Positions 54,870 through 64,000 of a DNA stretch of 64,000 nt are shown here, piece by piece (position 1 is the stretch's first letter; every line of letters begins with the position of its first letter). Source of the DNA: Bradyrhizobium sp. NAS96.2. Its GTDB lineage: Bacteria > Pseudomonadota > Alphaproteobacteria > Rhizobiales > Xanthobacteraceae. Both the position numbers and the translations under genes were made by a program. Under the pieces are notes generated by a model. The model did no database searches. It had not been told where the DNA came from and saw only the letters and a program-made list of their open reading frames with translations. Location of the stretch: positions 1 to 64,000 of the forward strand of contig NZ_LGHK01000085.1 of assembly GCF_001908235.1 (NCBI RefSeq), in the 5' to 3' direction.

Positions 54870-55022
54870 CGGTCGGCACTTCTTACCTAGCGCACTGAAT
54901 TTTATGCCAAATTTCGATTATCAATCGTTCGCGGCAAGGACTCGCTAACGATATTCCCTCAGAAAGACTTCACCTGCGACCGCTAAAACTACGCAGCCGG
55001 AAAGGGATGCGTACGTCTACAG

Positions 55023-57353
55023 ATGCAGTTGGTAGATCAGAAACGACGAGGCAACCAGGACGAGCTGGAGCCGGTGCTCTACGCTGCTCTCGTCGATTCG
55101 ATGCGCCAGAACTTCTGGGCGATGTTCCTCGGCAGCGTCGCCACCGCCTCCGCCGCGGTGATGACCGCGCTCAAGACCGGCAATGTGCTGCTGTGGCCGT
55201 TCGCTTTCCTGATCGTCGCCATCGGCACCGCGCGCGCGGTCTGGATGCGCAAGTATGACGAGGGACAGGGCGGCGGGCTGACCTACGAGGAAGCCAAGGT
55301 CTGGGCGCCGCGCTACTCGATCGGTGCGATCGTCTACGCCATGGTGCTGGGCGCCTGGTGCTTCGTCACCATCCTCGGCAGCGATGATGCCATCGCCCAC
55401 ATGCTCTGCGTCGCGGTGACGGTCGGCTATACCGCCGGCGGCGCGGCCCGCAATTACGGGCGGCCACGGCTGCTCCAGCTCCATGTGCTGGTCGCCTGCG
55501 GCCCGATGTCGCTCGCCTTGGCGCTGCATGGCGACTTCTACTATGTCGGCCTTGCGACCCTGCTGGTGCTGTTCTTCCTCGGCCTCAAGGGCATCAACCT
55601 CAGCCTCCATGCGATCTTCGTCAAGGCGCTGACCGCGAGCTTCCGCGAGGCGGCACTGGCGCACCAATTTGATACCGCGCTCAACAACATGCCGCACGGC
55701 CTGTGCATGTTCCGCGCCGACGGACGCCTTGCGGTGATGAATCACCGCTTCATCGAGATGATGGAGCTGTCGGACGATTTCGTGCAGCGCGGCGCCAGCG
55801 CGGCCGATATCTGCAATGCCTGCGTGCTGTCCGGCGCGATCTCGGCCGCGGCCGCGCAGCAGATCCTTTACGAGATCGAGAGCTCGCAGCGCGGCGACAT
55901 CGTCACCAGCGACCCCGATCCGGCGCAGAACCGTTCGCTCGACTGGACGTTCCAGCCGATGGCCGGCGGCGGCACGGTCCTGCTGGTCGAGGACATCACC
56001 GAACGCAAGGACGCCGAGGCAAGGATCAGCCACCTCGCACGCTACGACGAGCTGACCGCGCTGCCCAACCGCGTCAATTTCCGCGACGAGATCGGCCGGC
56101 TGCTCGCCATGCAGAACGGCGACCATCGCTCCGCATTGCTGTTCGTCGATCTCGATCAGTTCAAGCAGGTCAACGATACGCTCGGCCATCCCTGCGGCGA
56201 CCAGCTGCTTTGCGCGGTCGCCGAGCGGCTGCGCGAGATGCTGCGTCCGGAGGATTTCGTGGCCCGGTTCGGCGGCGACGAATTCGTCGTGTTCCAGCAG
56301 AACATCCACTCGCATGAGGACGCCGCCGCGCTGGCGCGGCGCATCGTCGACCGCCTCAGCGAGCGCTACAAGATCGACAATCATCTGGTCGAGATCGGCG
56401 CCAGTGTCGGGATCGCGATGACCGCGCCCGGCGTCGGCGCCGACACGCTGCTGAAGAACGCCGACATGGCGCTCTACCGTGCCAAGGCCGACGGCCGCGG
56501 TACCTTCTGCTTCTTCCGCGATGAGATGGCGCAAACCGTCGAGGCCCGCCGCATCCTCGAGCTCGATCTGCGCAAGGCGCTCGCCAACGAGGAGTTCGAG
56601 CTGTTCTACCAGCCGCTGATCAACCTGAAGTCCGGCAAGGTCTCGACCTGCGAGGCGCTGCTGCGCTGGAACCACCCGGTGCGCGGCACGGTCTCTCCGG
56701 TCGACATCATTCCGGTCGCCGAGGACATGGGCCTGATCGTCGATCTCGGCCGCTGGATCCTGCGCAAGGCCTGCATGGAATGCATGAAGTGGCCCGAGGC
56801 GGTCAGCGTCGCGGTCAACTTCTCACCGCAGCAGTTCCATCAGCGCGACGTGCTGAGCGAGGTCCGCTATGCGCTCGAGGTCTCCGGTCTGCCCGCGCAT
56901 CGCCTCGAGATCGAGATCACCGAATCCTCGTTGCTGCACAACACCGAGCTGACCCACGATGTGCTGTCGCAGCTGCGCTCGCTCGGCGTGCGGATCTCGC
57001 TGGACGATTTCGGCACCGGCTACTCGTCGCTCAGCTACCTGCACAATTTCCCGCTGCAGAAGGTCAAGATCGACCGCTCCTTCCTCGAAGGCATCGACTG
57101 CGATCGGCCGCTGACCTTGCTGCGCGGCGTGGCGCGGCTATCCGCGGACCTCGGCATGTCGGTCGTGGTCGAGGGCATCGAGACCAACGAGCAGCTCGAA
57201 CTGATCAGTGCCGACGGTGCGGTGACCGAAGCCCAGGGGTATCTGTTCAGCCGGCCGGTTCCCGCCGTCCGCATCCGCCAGCTGCTCAATGCCTCGCACG
57301 GCCGCCGCGCCGACGAGCAGCTGCACGTGGTTCCCTCGCGCTCGATCGCGTGA
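55023..57353 (+). CDS. Membrane GGDEF-EAL cyclic-di-GMP enzyme with PAS-like domain
   Basis: This is a 776-aa protein. Residues about 28-195 hold five to six hydrophobic segments. A PAS-like domain follows (about 215-330, AALAHQFDTALNNMPHGLCM). Next comes a GGDEF domain with an intact ARFGGDEFVVFQ active site (about 415-426) and the substrate/metal motif LLFVDLDQFKQVNDTLGH. An EAL domain then has intact CEALLRWNHP, NFSPQQF, EITES and SLDDFGTGYSSLSYL motifs. Both diguanylate cyclase and phosphodiesterase activities are therefore possible. It sits between tolB and pal, 187 bp after tolB, in a position that usually holds no such gene, and may be co-transcribed with the tol cluster. Its sensory input is unknown. 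Confidence 0.95.
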   Translation: MQLVDQKRRGNQDELEPVLYAALVDSMRQNFWAMFLGSVATASAAVMTALKTGNVLLWPFAFLIVAIGTARAVWMRKYDEGQGGGLTYEEAKVWAPRYSIGAIVYAMVLGAWCFVTILGSDDAIAHMLCVAVTVGYTAGGAARNYGRPRLLQLHVLVACGPMSLALALHGDFYYVGLATLLVLFFLGLKGINLSLHAIFVKALTASFREAALAHQFDTALNNMPHGLCMFRADGRLAVMNHRFIEMMELSDDFVQRGASAADICNACVLSGAISAAAAQQILYEIESSQRGDIVTSDPDPAQNRSLDWTFQPMAGGGTVLLVEDITERKDAEARISHLARYDELTALPNRVNFRDEIGRLLAMQNGDHRSALLFVDLDQFKQVNDTLGHPCGDQLLCAVAERLREMLRPEDFVARFGGDEFVVFQQNIHSHEDAAALARRIVDRLSERYKIDNHLVEIGASVGIAMTAPGVGADTLLKNADMALYRAKADGRGTFCFFRDEMAQTVEARRILELDLRKALANEEFELFYQPLINLKSGKVSTCEALLRWNHPVRGTVSPVDIIPVAEDMGLIVDLGRWILRKACMECMKWPEAVSVAVNFSPQQFHQRDVLSEVRYALEVSGLPAHRLEIEITESSLLHNTELTHDVLSQLRSLGVRISLDDFGTGYSSLSYLHNFPLQKVKIDRSFLEGIDCDRPLTLLRGVARLSADLGMSVVVEGIETNEQLELISADGAVTEAQGYLFSRPVPAVRIRQLLNASHGRRADEQLHVVPSRSIA

Positions 57354-57523
57354 GCCGGCCAAACATCTCAATCGATAGTTGCATGATCCTTCGGCTGCAC
57401 TATTCGTAGTGTGCCCTTGGATACGAGGTTAACTGTATTGCCTCGATTGCTTTGACGAAAATTAAGAAGCTGTTAAGGTTTCGGGCAGCTCGCAAAAGTT
57501 GTCGTGAAAGTCCGGAGTAGCTC

Positions 57524-58255
57524 ATGAGGTCCCCCGTCGTTGCGCCCCGCGCTTTTTCGCGGGGCCTCGAGCTGCTCGACCAGGTTGACTACCGCCTCGC
57601 CCAAACGCCCGCCGAAAAGGAAGAGCTCTACAATCTGCGTTATCGCGCCTATCTGCGTGAAGGCGCGGTGAAGGAATCCGCGGAGCAGCGGGTCACGGAT
57701 CAATATGATGATCTGGAGAACTCCTGGACCTTCGGCGTCTATCTCGACGGCGAGCTCAGCAGCTCGGTTCGCATCAGCGTGCTGACGAGCGAGTGGCGCG
57801 AGTCGTGCTCTGCGGAGGCCTTCGGCGAAATCCTGCATCCGAGGCTCGATCGCCATCAAGTCATCATCGATCCCGCGCGATTTGTTGCGGATCCCGATCG
57901 GGCCCGGCGCGCGCCCGAGCTGCCCTATGTCACCGTTCGTCTCGCCTATATGGCGTGCGAATATTTCAGCGCTGATCTGGGGCTGGCGATCGTCCGTCCG
58001 GAGCACCAGGCATTCTACCGGCGCGTCTTCTTCCACGAGACCATTGCCGAGCCACGCCTGTTCCCGGGCCTGCTCAAGCCGGTCGGGCTGATGGCGGCGG
58101 ATTTCCCCACCATGCGAGACAAGGTGTTCACGCGCTACCCGATGATGCGTTCGTCGGCGTTCGAGCGCCGTATGCTGTTCGAGCGCGAGCACCATGTGCT
58201 CCAGCAGCCGACGATCAAGCGATTCGAGCGCCCTTCGATCGTGCCGCATTCCTGA
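57524..58255 (+). CDS. FeeM-like N-acyl transferase (GNAT / AHL synthase-type fold)
   Basis: The 243-aa cytoplasmic protein starts behind CGGAGTAG. After about 20 residues it has YRLAQTPAEKEELYNLRYRAYLREG, the opening of N-acyl amino acid synthase (FeeM) and autoinducer-synthase-like GNATs. DQYDDLENSWTFGVYLDGELSSSVRISV follows, where the D and R positions match the family. Then come VIIDPARFVAD and LAYMACEYFSADLGLAIVRPEHQAFYRRVF. These enzymes use an acyl-CoA or acyl-ACP to acylate an amino acid or related amine. The product is unknown. Its place between the GGDEF-EAL gene and pal hints at an envelope- or signalling-related lipid, but this is inference. Confidence 0.7.
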   Translation: MRSPVVAPRAFSRGLELLDQVDYRLAQTPAEKEELYNLRYRAYLREGAVKESAEQRVTDQYDDLENSWTFGVYLDGELSSSVRISVLTSEWRESCSAEAFGEILHPRLDRHQVIIDPARFVADPDRARRAPELPYVTVRLAYMACEYFSADLGLAIVRPEHQAFYRRVFFHETIAEPRLFPGLLKPVGLMAADFPTMRDKVFTRYPMMRSSAFERRMLFEREHHVLQQPTIKRFERPSIVPHS

Positions 58256-58565
58256 GCGCGAACTATCCGGCTGCCGTTGCGTCGCTGCTGCCGTTCCAAC
58301 GTTCCAATTCTGCAACTTTCTGTCGCCGGCTGGCCACGGACGGCGCCAAAATTGCCGTCGAGCGATTTGGTTCCCGCGAACCTTGCCTTCCCTTCACCAT
58401 CGCGCCACATTTGCCACCCATTAACCATCGGGGGCGCTTTCCGGCATTGTCTGGCATTTGATGGGGTCCAGCAAGGTCTCGTCAAGGTTGACGGAACGTT
58501 CGCTTAACCATCGCCCTGTAGACCGATTGGGTAGTACGAAGAGCGCGAGCGTGGAGGCTCCGGGA
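58256..58565. other. Intergenic, probable pal promoter region
   Basis: This is 310 bp without a gene. The right half is AT-richer (for example around 58,410-58,440 and 58,490-58,530) and GGAGGCTCCGGGA precedes the pal ATG. I could not fix promoter boxes with confidence; GGAACGTT at 58,495 lacks the spacing of an EcfG promoter. Confidence 0.45.
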
Positions 58566-59048
58566 ATGAAATATCTCCAGGGTATGAAGCTGGTTGCGGT
58601 TCTGGCGGTGGCGCTGTCGATGGGCGCCTGCGCCAACAAGAACCCGTTGGACGCCAACGGCGCGATTGGGGGCGCAGCGACCCCGGGTAGCCAGCAGGAC
58701 TTCGTGGTCAATGTCGGCGACCGCGTGTTCTTTGAAAGCGATCAGACCGATCTCAGCCCGCAGGCGACTGCGACCCTCGACAAGCAGGCGCAGTGGCTGC
58801 AGACCTACAACCGTTATTCCTTCACCATCGAAGGTCATGCGGACGAGCGCGGCACGCGTGAATACAACATCGCGCTCGGTGCCCGCCGCGCCCAGTCGGT
58901 TCGCGCCTACCTTGCCTCGCGCGGCATCGATCCGAGCCGCATGCGCACCATCTCCTACGGCAAGGAGCGCCCGGTTGCGGTCTGTAACGACATCTCCTGC
59001 TGGTCGCAGAACCGTCGCGCCGTCACCGTGCTGAACGCCAGCTCCTGA
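58566..59048 (+). CDS. pal: Peptidoglycan-associated lipoprotein Pal
   Basis: This is a 160-aa lipoprotein. The signal peptide (KLVAVLAVALSMGA) ends in a lipobox-like SMGAC with Cys about residue 21. The OmpA-like domain shows RVFFESDQTDLSPQATATLDKQ, the meso-DAP-binding TIEGHADERGTREYNIALGARRA, and ISYGKERPVA. It anchors the outer membrane to peptidoglycan and cycles with TolB. The start may be the ATG at 58,566 or one six codons later. A strong terminator follows, so cpoB has its own transcription start or depends on read-through. Confidence 0.97.
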   Translation: MKYLQGMKLVAVLAVALSMGACANKNPLDANGAIGGAATPGSQQDFVVNVGDRVFFESDQTDLSPQATATLDKQAQWLQTYNRYSFTIEGHADERGTREYNIALGARRAQSVRAYLASRGIDPSRMRTISYGKERPVAVCNDISCWSQNRRAVTVLNASS

Positions 59049-59072
59049 CGCGATCCCGAATACGTTTCCAAG

Positions 59073-59101
59073 CCGGCGCCCTCGGGCGCCGGTTTTGTTT
59101 T
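59073..59101 (+). terminator. Rho-independent terminator after pal
   Basis: CCGGCGCC-CTCG-GGCGCCGG is a perfect 8-bp GC stem with a four-base loop, followed at once by TTTTGTTTT, 24 bp past the pal stop. Confidence 0.92.
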
Positions 59102-59295
59102 GGCCGCATGGCGGCCCGGAGCGCCTTCATCAAGATGAACGAAGCTGCGCGCAATTGGCCGCTTGCTTGTTCCAGCGCCCGTACTAAACCGGTATCCGCG
59201 GCGTTGTCCCGGATTTGAAGTGCCAGTCACAATTCCGGCGTACTCCGTCCCTCAATGTCGCTCGCTTTTCACGTCGATCTCGTCGTCAGGGCAAA

Positions 59296-60342
59296 ATGTC
59301 ATCCAGGCTTCATTTTCTTTCCTCCGCCGCGGCGATCGCGGCGCTGTTCGCCGTTTCCGCACCAGTGTTTGCCCAGTCCGACGATTCCGATGCCGAGATG
59401 CGGATCGAGCGGCTTGAAAACCAGCTGCGGCAGCTGACCGGTCAGAACGAGGAACTGCAGTACCGCAATCGTCAGCTCGAGGAGCGGCTGCGCCAGCTTG
59501 GTGGCCAGCCGCCCGGCGCTCCTGGACAGGCTCCGGCCGGCCAGCCCAATGTCGCGGCGGTGCCTCCGGCGCAGCAGCCGCAGGCTTACCCGCAAGCCCA
59601 GCCGGGTTATGCCCAGCCGCAGCAGGGATACGGCCAGCCACAGCAAGGATATGGCCGGCAGCCGCAGGGCGGCTATGACCAGCAGCAGATCGCAACGCCC
59701 GCGCCGATCGTGCAGGAGCCGGCAGCTGCGGCAGCCCCCGGCCGCCGCGGCCGCGGCGATGCCTTCGATCCGAGCCAGAACCCGAATGCCCCCGGCGCTC
59801 CGCGCGCGCTCGGCGGCGCCCAGATGCCGATGCAGAGCGAAGCGGCGGTCGGCGCGCCCGGCGGCCGCGGGGCGGGCGAGCCCCTCAATCTCGGCAACAC
59901 CAGCCCGCAGCGCGGTGCCCCCGGCGCAAGCGCGGCCCTGACCACGTTGCCGCCGTCGGCCACGTCGAAGGACGAGTTCGACCTCGGCATCGGCTACATG
60001 CAGCGCAAGGACTATGCGCTCGCCGAAGAGACCATGAAGAACTTCGCGACGAAGTATCCAACCGATCCCTTGGTGGCGGATTCGCAATATTGGCTCGGCG
60101 AAAGCTATTTCCAGCGCCAGCAATATCGCGACGCCGCGGAAACCTTCCTCGGCGTGACCACCAAGTTCGACAAATCAGCGAAGGCGCCCGACGCGCTGCT
60201 GCGGCTTGGCCAGTCGCTGGCGGCGCTGAAGGAAAAGGAAGCCGCCTGCGCCGCGTTCGGCGAGGTCACGCGGAAGTACCCGCGCGCATCCGGCGGGGTC
60301 AAGGCTGCGGTTGACCGCGAGCAGAAGCGCGTGAAGTGCTAA
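59296..60342 (+). CDS. cpoB: Tol-Pal system coordinator CpoB (YbgF)
   Basis: The 348-aa periplasmic protein starts at the ATG at 59,296. Its signal peptide is LSSAAAIAALFAVSAPVFAQ. A short coiled-coil follows (MRIERLENQLRQLTGQ ... LEERLRQL, about residues 32-70), as in YbgF trimerisation domains. Next is a Gln/Pro/Tyr/Gly-rich low-complexity linker of about 150 residues (QPGYAQPQQGYGQPQQGYG), much longer than in E. coli. The C-terminal TPR domain (about 235-348) includes YPTDPLVADSQYWLGESYF. It couples Tol function to cell-wall synthesis at division. It comes after pal as in the standard order, then tilS. Confidence 0.93.
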   Translation: MSSRLHFLSSAAAIAALFAVSAPVFAQSDDSDAEMRIERLENQLRQLTGQNEELQYRNRQLEERLRQLGGQPPGAPGQAPAGQPNVAAVPPAQQPQAYPQAQPGYAQPQQGYGQPQQGYGRQPQGGYDQQQIATPAPIVQEPAAAAAPGRRGRGDAFDPSQNPNAPGAPRALGGAQMPMQSEAAVGAPGGRGAGEPLNLGNTSPQRGAPGASAALTTLPPSATSKDEFDLGIGYMQRKDYALAEETMKNFATKYPTDPLVADSQYWLGESYFQRQQYRDAAETFLGVTTKFDKSAKAPDALLRLGQSLAALKEKEAACAAFGEVTRKYPRASGGVKAAVDREQKRVKC

Positions 60343-60393
60343 ACCGGCAAGGGGAGGCCGCTTCCGGCCTTTCTACGACCTGCTGGTTCTGCG

Positions 60394-61428
60394 ATGCCCG
60401 ACGACCAATCCGCCATCCCGGCAAGGGACGCCAAGCGCCTGTTCGCAGGCCTGGCGCGCGCGCCGGCGATCGTGCTTGCGGTGTCCGGTGGTCCGGATTC
60501 AGTCGCGCTGATGTGGCTGGCTGCGCGTTGGCGCCGCGCGCTCGCGCAAGGGCCGCGACTGGTGGCGGTCACCGTCGATCACGGCCTGCGTCCTGAAGCG
60601 GCTCGCGAGGCGCGCGATGTCAAGCGGCTGGCGCGAAGCCTCGACCTGCCACATCACACGTTGCGCTGGAACGGATCCAAGCCCAGGACCGGCGTGCCGG
60701 CTGCCGCGCGCGAGGCGCGCTATCGTCTGCTCGCGCAAGCCGCGCGCAAGCACGGCGCCACGCATATCCTGACCGCGCACACCCGTGACGACCAGGCCGA
60801 GACGCTGCTGATGCGGATGCTGCGCGGCAGCGGCGTCGCGGGCCTCTCGGCGATGGCGCGCGACACCGAGCGCGACGGCGTTCTGCTGACGCGGCCGCTG
60901 CTCGATATCTCCAAGGCGCAGCTGATCGCAACGCTGCAGAAGGCGCGCATCGGCTTTGTCGACGACCCGACCAACCGCGACCTGTCCTTCACGCGGCCAC
61001 GGCTGCGCGCACTGATGCCGCTGTTGGCCGAGGAGGGCGGCGACGCGCGGAACCTGGCACGGCTTGCCGCGCGGATCGCGCGGGCCAATGCCGCGCTGGA
61101 GGTGCTGGTCGATGGCGCCGAGCGCTATCTTGCGTTGAAAAGCGAGGATAACCTCGACGCAGGCTTCGACGCTGCGCTGTTCGCGGCGATGCCGGACGAG
61201 ATCCGCCTCCGTCTGCTCAAGCGCGCCATCGACCGCACCGGGCATGAGGGGCCGGCCGAACTTGGCAAGGTCGAAACCCTGCTCGCCGCGGTCGACCAGG
61301 CCCTGGATGGGGCCATCGGACAACGCGAATCGAAGCTGAAACAGACGCTTGCCGGAGCGGTTATCAGCGTCGCCTCGGGCCGCATCAGGATCAGCCCGGC
61401 ACCGCCCCGCCGGGCACGTTCCCGCTGA
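60394..61428 (+). CDS. tilS: tRNA(Ile)-lysidine synthase
   Basis: This 344-aa N-type ATP pyrophosphatase has the PP-loop VLAVSGGPDSVALM at about residues 27-40, then VTVDHGLRPEA and HILTAHTRDDQAETLLMRML. TilS converts cytidine 34 of tRNA(Ile) CAU to lysidine, which lets it read AUA. The protein is of the shorter alphaproteobacterial type, lacking a large C-terminal domain. The gene lies between cpoB (51 bp upstream) and ftsH, which is the usual neighbourhood. Confidence 0.95.
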   Translation: MPDDQSAIPARDAKRLFAGLARAPAIVLAVSGGPDSVALMWLAARWRRALAQGPRLVAVTVDHGLRPEAAREARDVKRLARSLDLPHHTLRWNGSKPRTGVPAAAREARYRLLAQAARKHGATHILTAHTRDDQAETLLMRMLRGSGVAGLSAMARDTERDGVLLTRPLLDISKAQLIATLQKARIGFVDDPTNRDLSFTRPRLRALMPLLAEEGGDARNLARLAARIARANAALEVLVDGAERYLALKSEDNLDAGFDAALFAAMPDEIRLRLLKRAIDRTGHEGPAELGKVETLLAAVDQALDGAIGQRESKLKQTLAGAVISVASGRIRISPAPPRRARSR

Positions 61429-61561
61429 GCCGGGTTCGATTGTTTCAATCGCTGTCATAATCCGGCAAGGTGGCTTAACCACCCCGGAAAAACACCGGAT
61501 TCTGCGTCATTTTTTGACCGGGAATCGCGCTAGGATGCGGTAAATAGTCGTGCGTGGTTCC

Positions 61562-61592
61562 CTTGGCATCGACCCCAGCGGCACCTAGATTG
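61562..61592 (+). promoter_or_regulatory. Candidate ftsH promoter (RpoH or housekeeping)
   Basis: CTTG (61,562), 18 bp, then CCTAGATTG (61,584-61,592) partly fits the RpoH pattern. The same DNA reads as TTGGCA-17 bp-TAGATT for the housekeeping factor. It lies about 95 bp before the ftsH ATG. Confidence 0.4.
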
Positions 61593-61687
61593 TAGGGCAT
61601 CGACGGGATGGATTCCCTGGGGATTCCCACAGACCCTGCCCAAGGATAGAGAGAGGCCGCGATCCGCGCGACCACCGAAGGAAGACC

Positions 61688-63610
<1,923 letters not shown>

Positions 63611-63622
63611 GCCTCGACCGCC

Positions 63623-64000
63623 ATGGCCGGCACCTCCGGCAAACCGATTGTGCAAAAGCTCGGCCTCAAGCCGGGCTTTTGTATTTTTGTCGACGGGCTG
63701 TCCGTCCCGTACAGCGACATCGTCGGCGAACTGCCTGCCGAGCTGCGGATCGCGAAGACCGCGCGGGCGCCGCTCGATGCCGTGCATCTGTTCGCCGCAG
63801 ATGCCAAGGGGCTTTCAGCCAAGCTGCGACGCTACCGGGAGGCGATCGCGCCTGACGGCATGATCTGGGTCTCGTGGCCGAAGAAGAGCTCAGGCGTCGC
63901 GACCGATCTCGACGACAGCGCGGTGCGCGAGGCCGGGCTCGCGGCCGGCCTGGTCGACATCAAGGTCTGCGCTGTCGGTGCGATATGGTCTGGGCTGAAA
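63623..64000 (+). CDS. DUF3052-like protein, partial
   Basis: The gene starts at the ATG at 63,623, 12 bp past the ftsH stop, and is cut by the window end after 126 codons. The visible part (KPIVQKLGLKPGFCIFVDG ... LHLFAADAKGLSAKL-like, DGMIWVSWPKKSSGVATDL, LVDIKVCAVGAIWSGLK) matches DUF3052, a small domain of unknown function that is usually about this long. Only a few residues are likely missing. The tight spacing suggests co-transcription with ftsH. Confidence 0.75.
   Translation, partial: MAGTSGKPIVQKLGLKPGFCIFVDGLSVPYSDIVGELPAELRIAKTARAPLDAVHLFAADAKGLSAKLRRYREAIAPDGMIWVSWPKKSSGVATDLDDSAVREAGLAAGLVDIKVCAVGAIWSGLK

Noticed and set aside
57524..58255. Homoserine-lactone synthase (quorum sensing)
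   Set aside because: The fold class is similar, but no LuxR-type regulator is adjacent and the motifs fit FeeM-like N-acyl transferases better; I keep it as a general N-acyl transferase.
58490..58510. EcfG promoter before pal
   Set aside because: GGAAC is followed at once by GTT, without the 16-17 bp spacer.

Overview
The window is a GC-rich chromosomal segment from an alphaproteobacterium of the Bradyrhizobium / Nitrobacteraceae type. The evidence is the strong GC bias, the order tolQ-tolR-tolA-tolB ... pal-cpoB-tilS-ftsH, many typical rhizobial palindromic intergenic repeats, and candidate EcfG and RpoH promoters of alphaproteobacterial type. I found no tRNA, rRNA, CRISPR array or phage genes. 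All functional calls come from reading motifs; no database was searched.

Region 1 (1-24,435) is an accessory cell-surface / secretion island. It holds the start of a glycine-rich exported protein (minus strand), a sulfotransferase, a 998-aa metalloprotease-like protein carrying seven ~106-aa repeats, a complete type I secretion inner-membrane pair (HlyB-like ABC exporter with an inactive C39-like domain, and an HlyD-like adaptor), an FkbM methyltransferase, a TibC/Aah-type O-heptosyltransferase with the four-cysteine iron site, and a 4,219-aa giant protein. About 3,000 residues of the giant protein are AIDA-like strand-loop-strand repeats interrupted by four spacer modules. They are followed by ten ~109-aa repeats of the same family found in the metalloprotease, and by a C-terminal module that resembles the spacers. 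The giant protein has neither a signal peptide nor a beta-barrel. The most economical reading is a heptosylated giant adhesin exported by type I secretion, whereas the characterised heptosyltransferase/AIDA pairs are autotransporters. This is the most interesting system in the window.

Region 2 (24,491-31,589) holds a HerA-like ATPase, an AlaX-type editing protein, an OpgC-like acyltransferase, a TetR regulator, an acyl-CoA dehydrogenase and a periplasmic L-asparaginase. A 194-bp MITE-like element with a 10-bp target duplication follows at 31,641-31,834.

Region 3 (32,061-39,705) is a sugar locus: xylulokinase, a GST on the opposite strand, a three-gene sugar ABC importer (ATPase, permease, binding protein), then a small sigma-70-like factor divergent from an AraC regulator.

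Region 4 (39,766-50,583) is mixed: an MBL-fold protein with a rubredoxin-like zinc ribbon, htpG, a DUF2278 protein, a COG0523 (ZigA-type) GTPase behind a Zur-like box, a DUF3095 cyclase-like protein, a DUF2147 protein, a MATE transporter broken by one in-frame amber codon, a GNAT, sodB behind an EcfG-type promoter, and crcB. Several families of palindromic repeats separate these genes.

Region 5 (51,184-64,000) is the conserved Tol-Pal envelope cluster followed by tilS and ftsH. A GGDEF-EAL protein and a FeeM-like acyltransferase are inserted between tolB and pal. The window ends inside a DUF3052-like gene.
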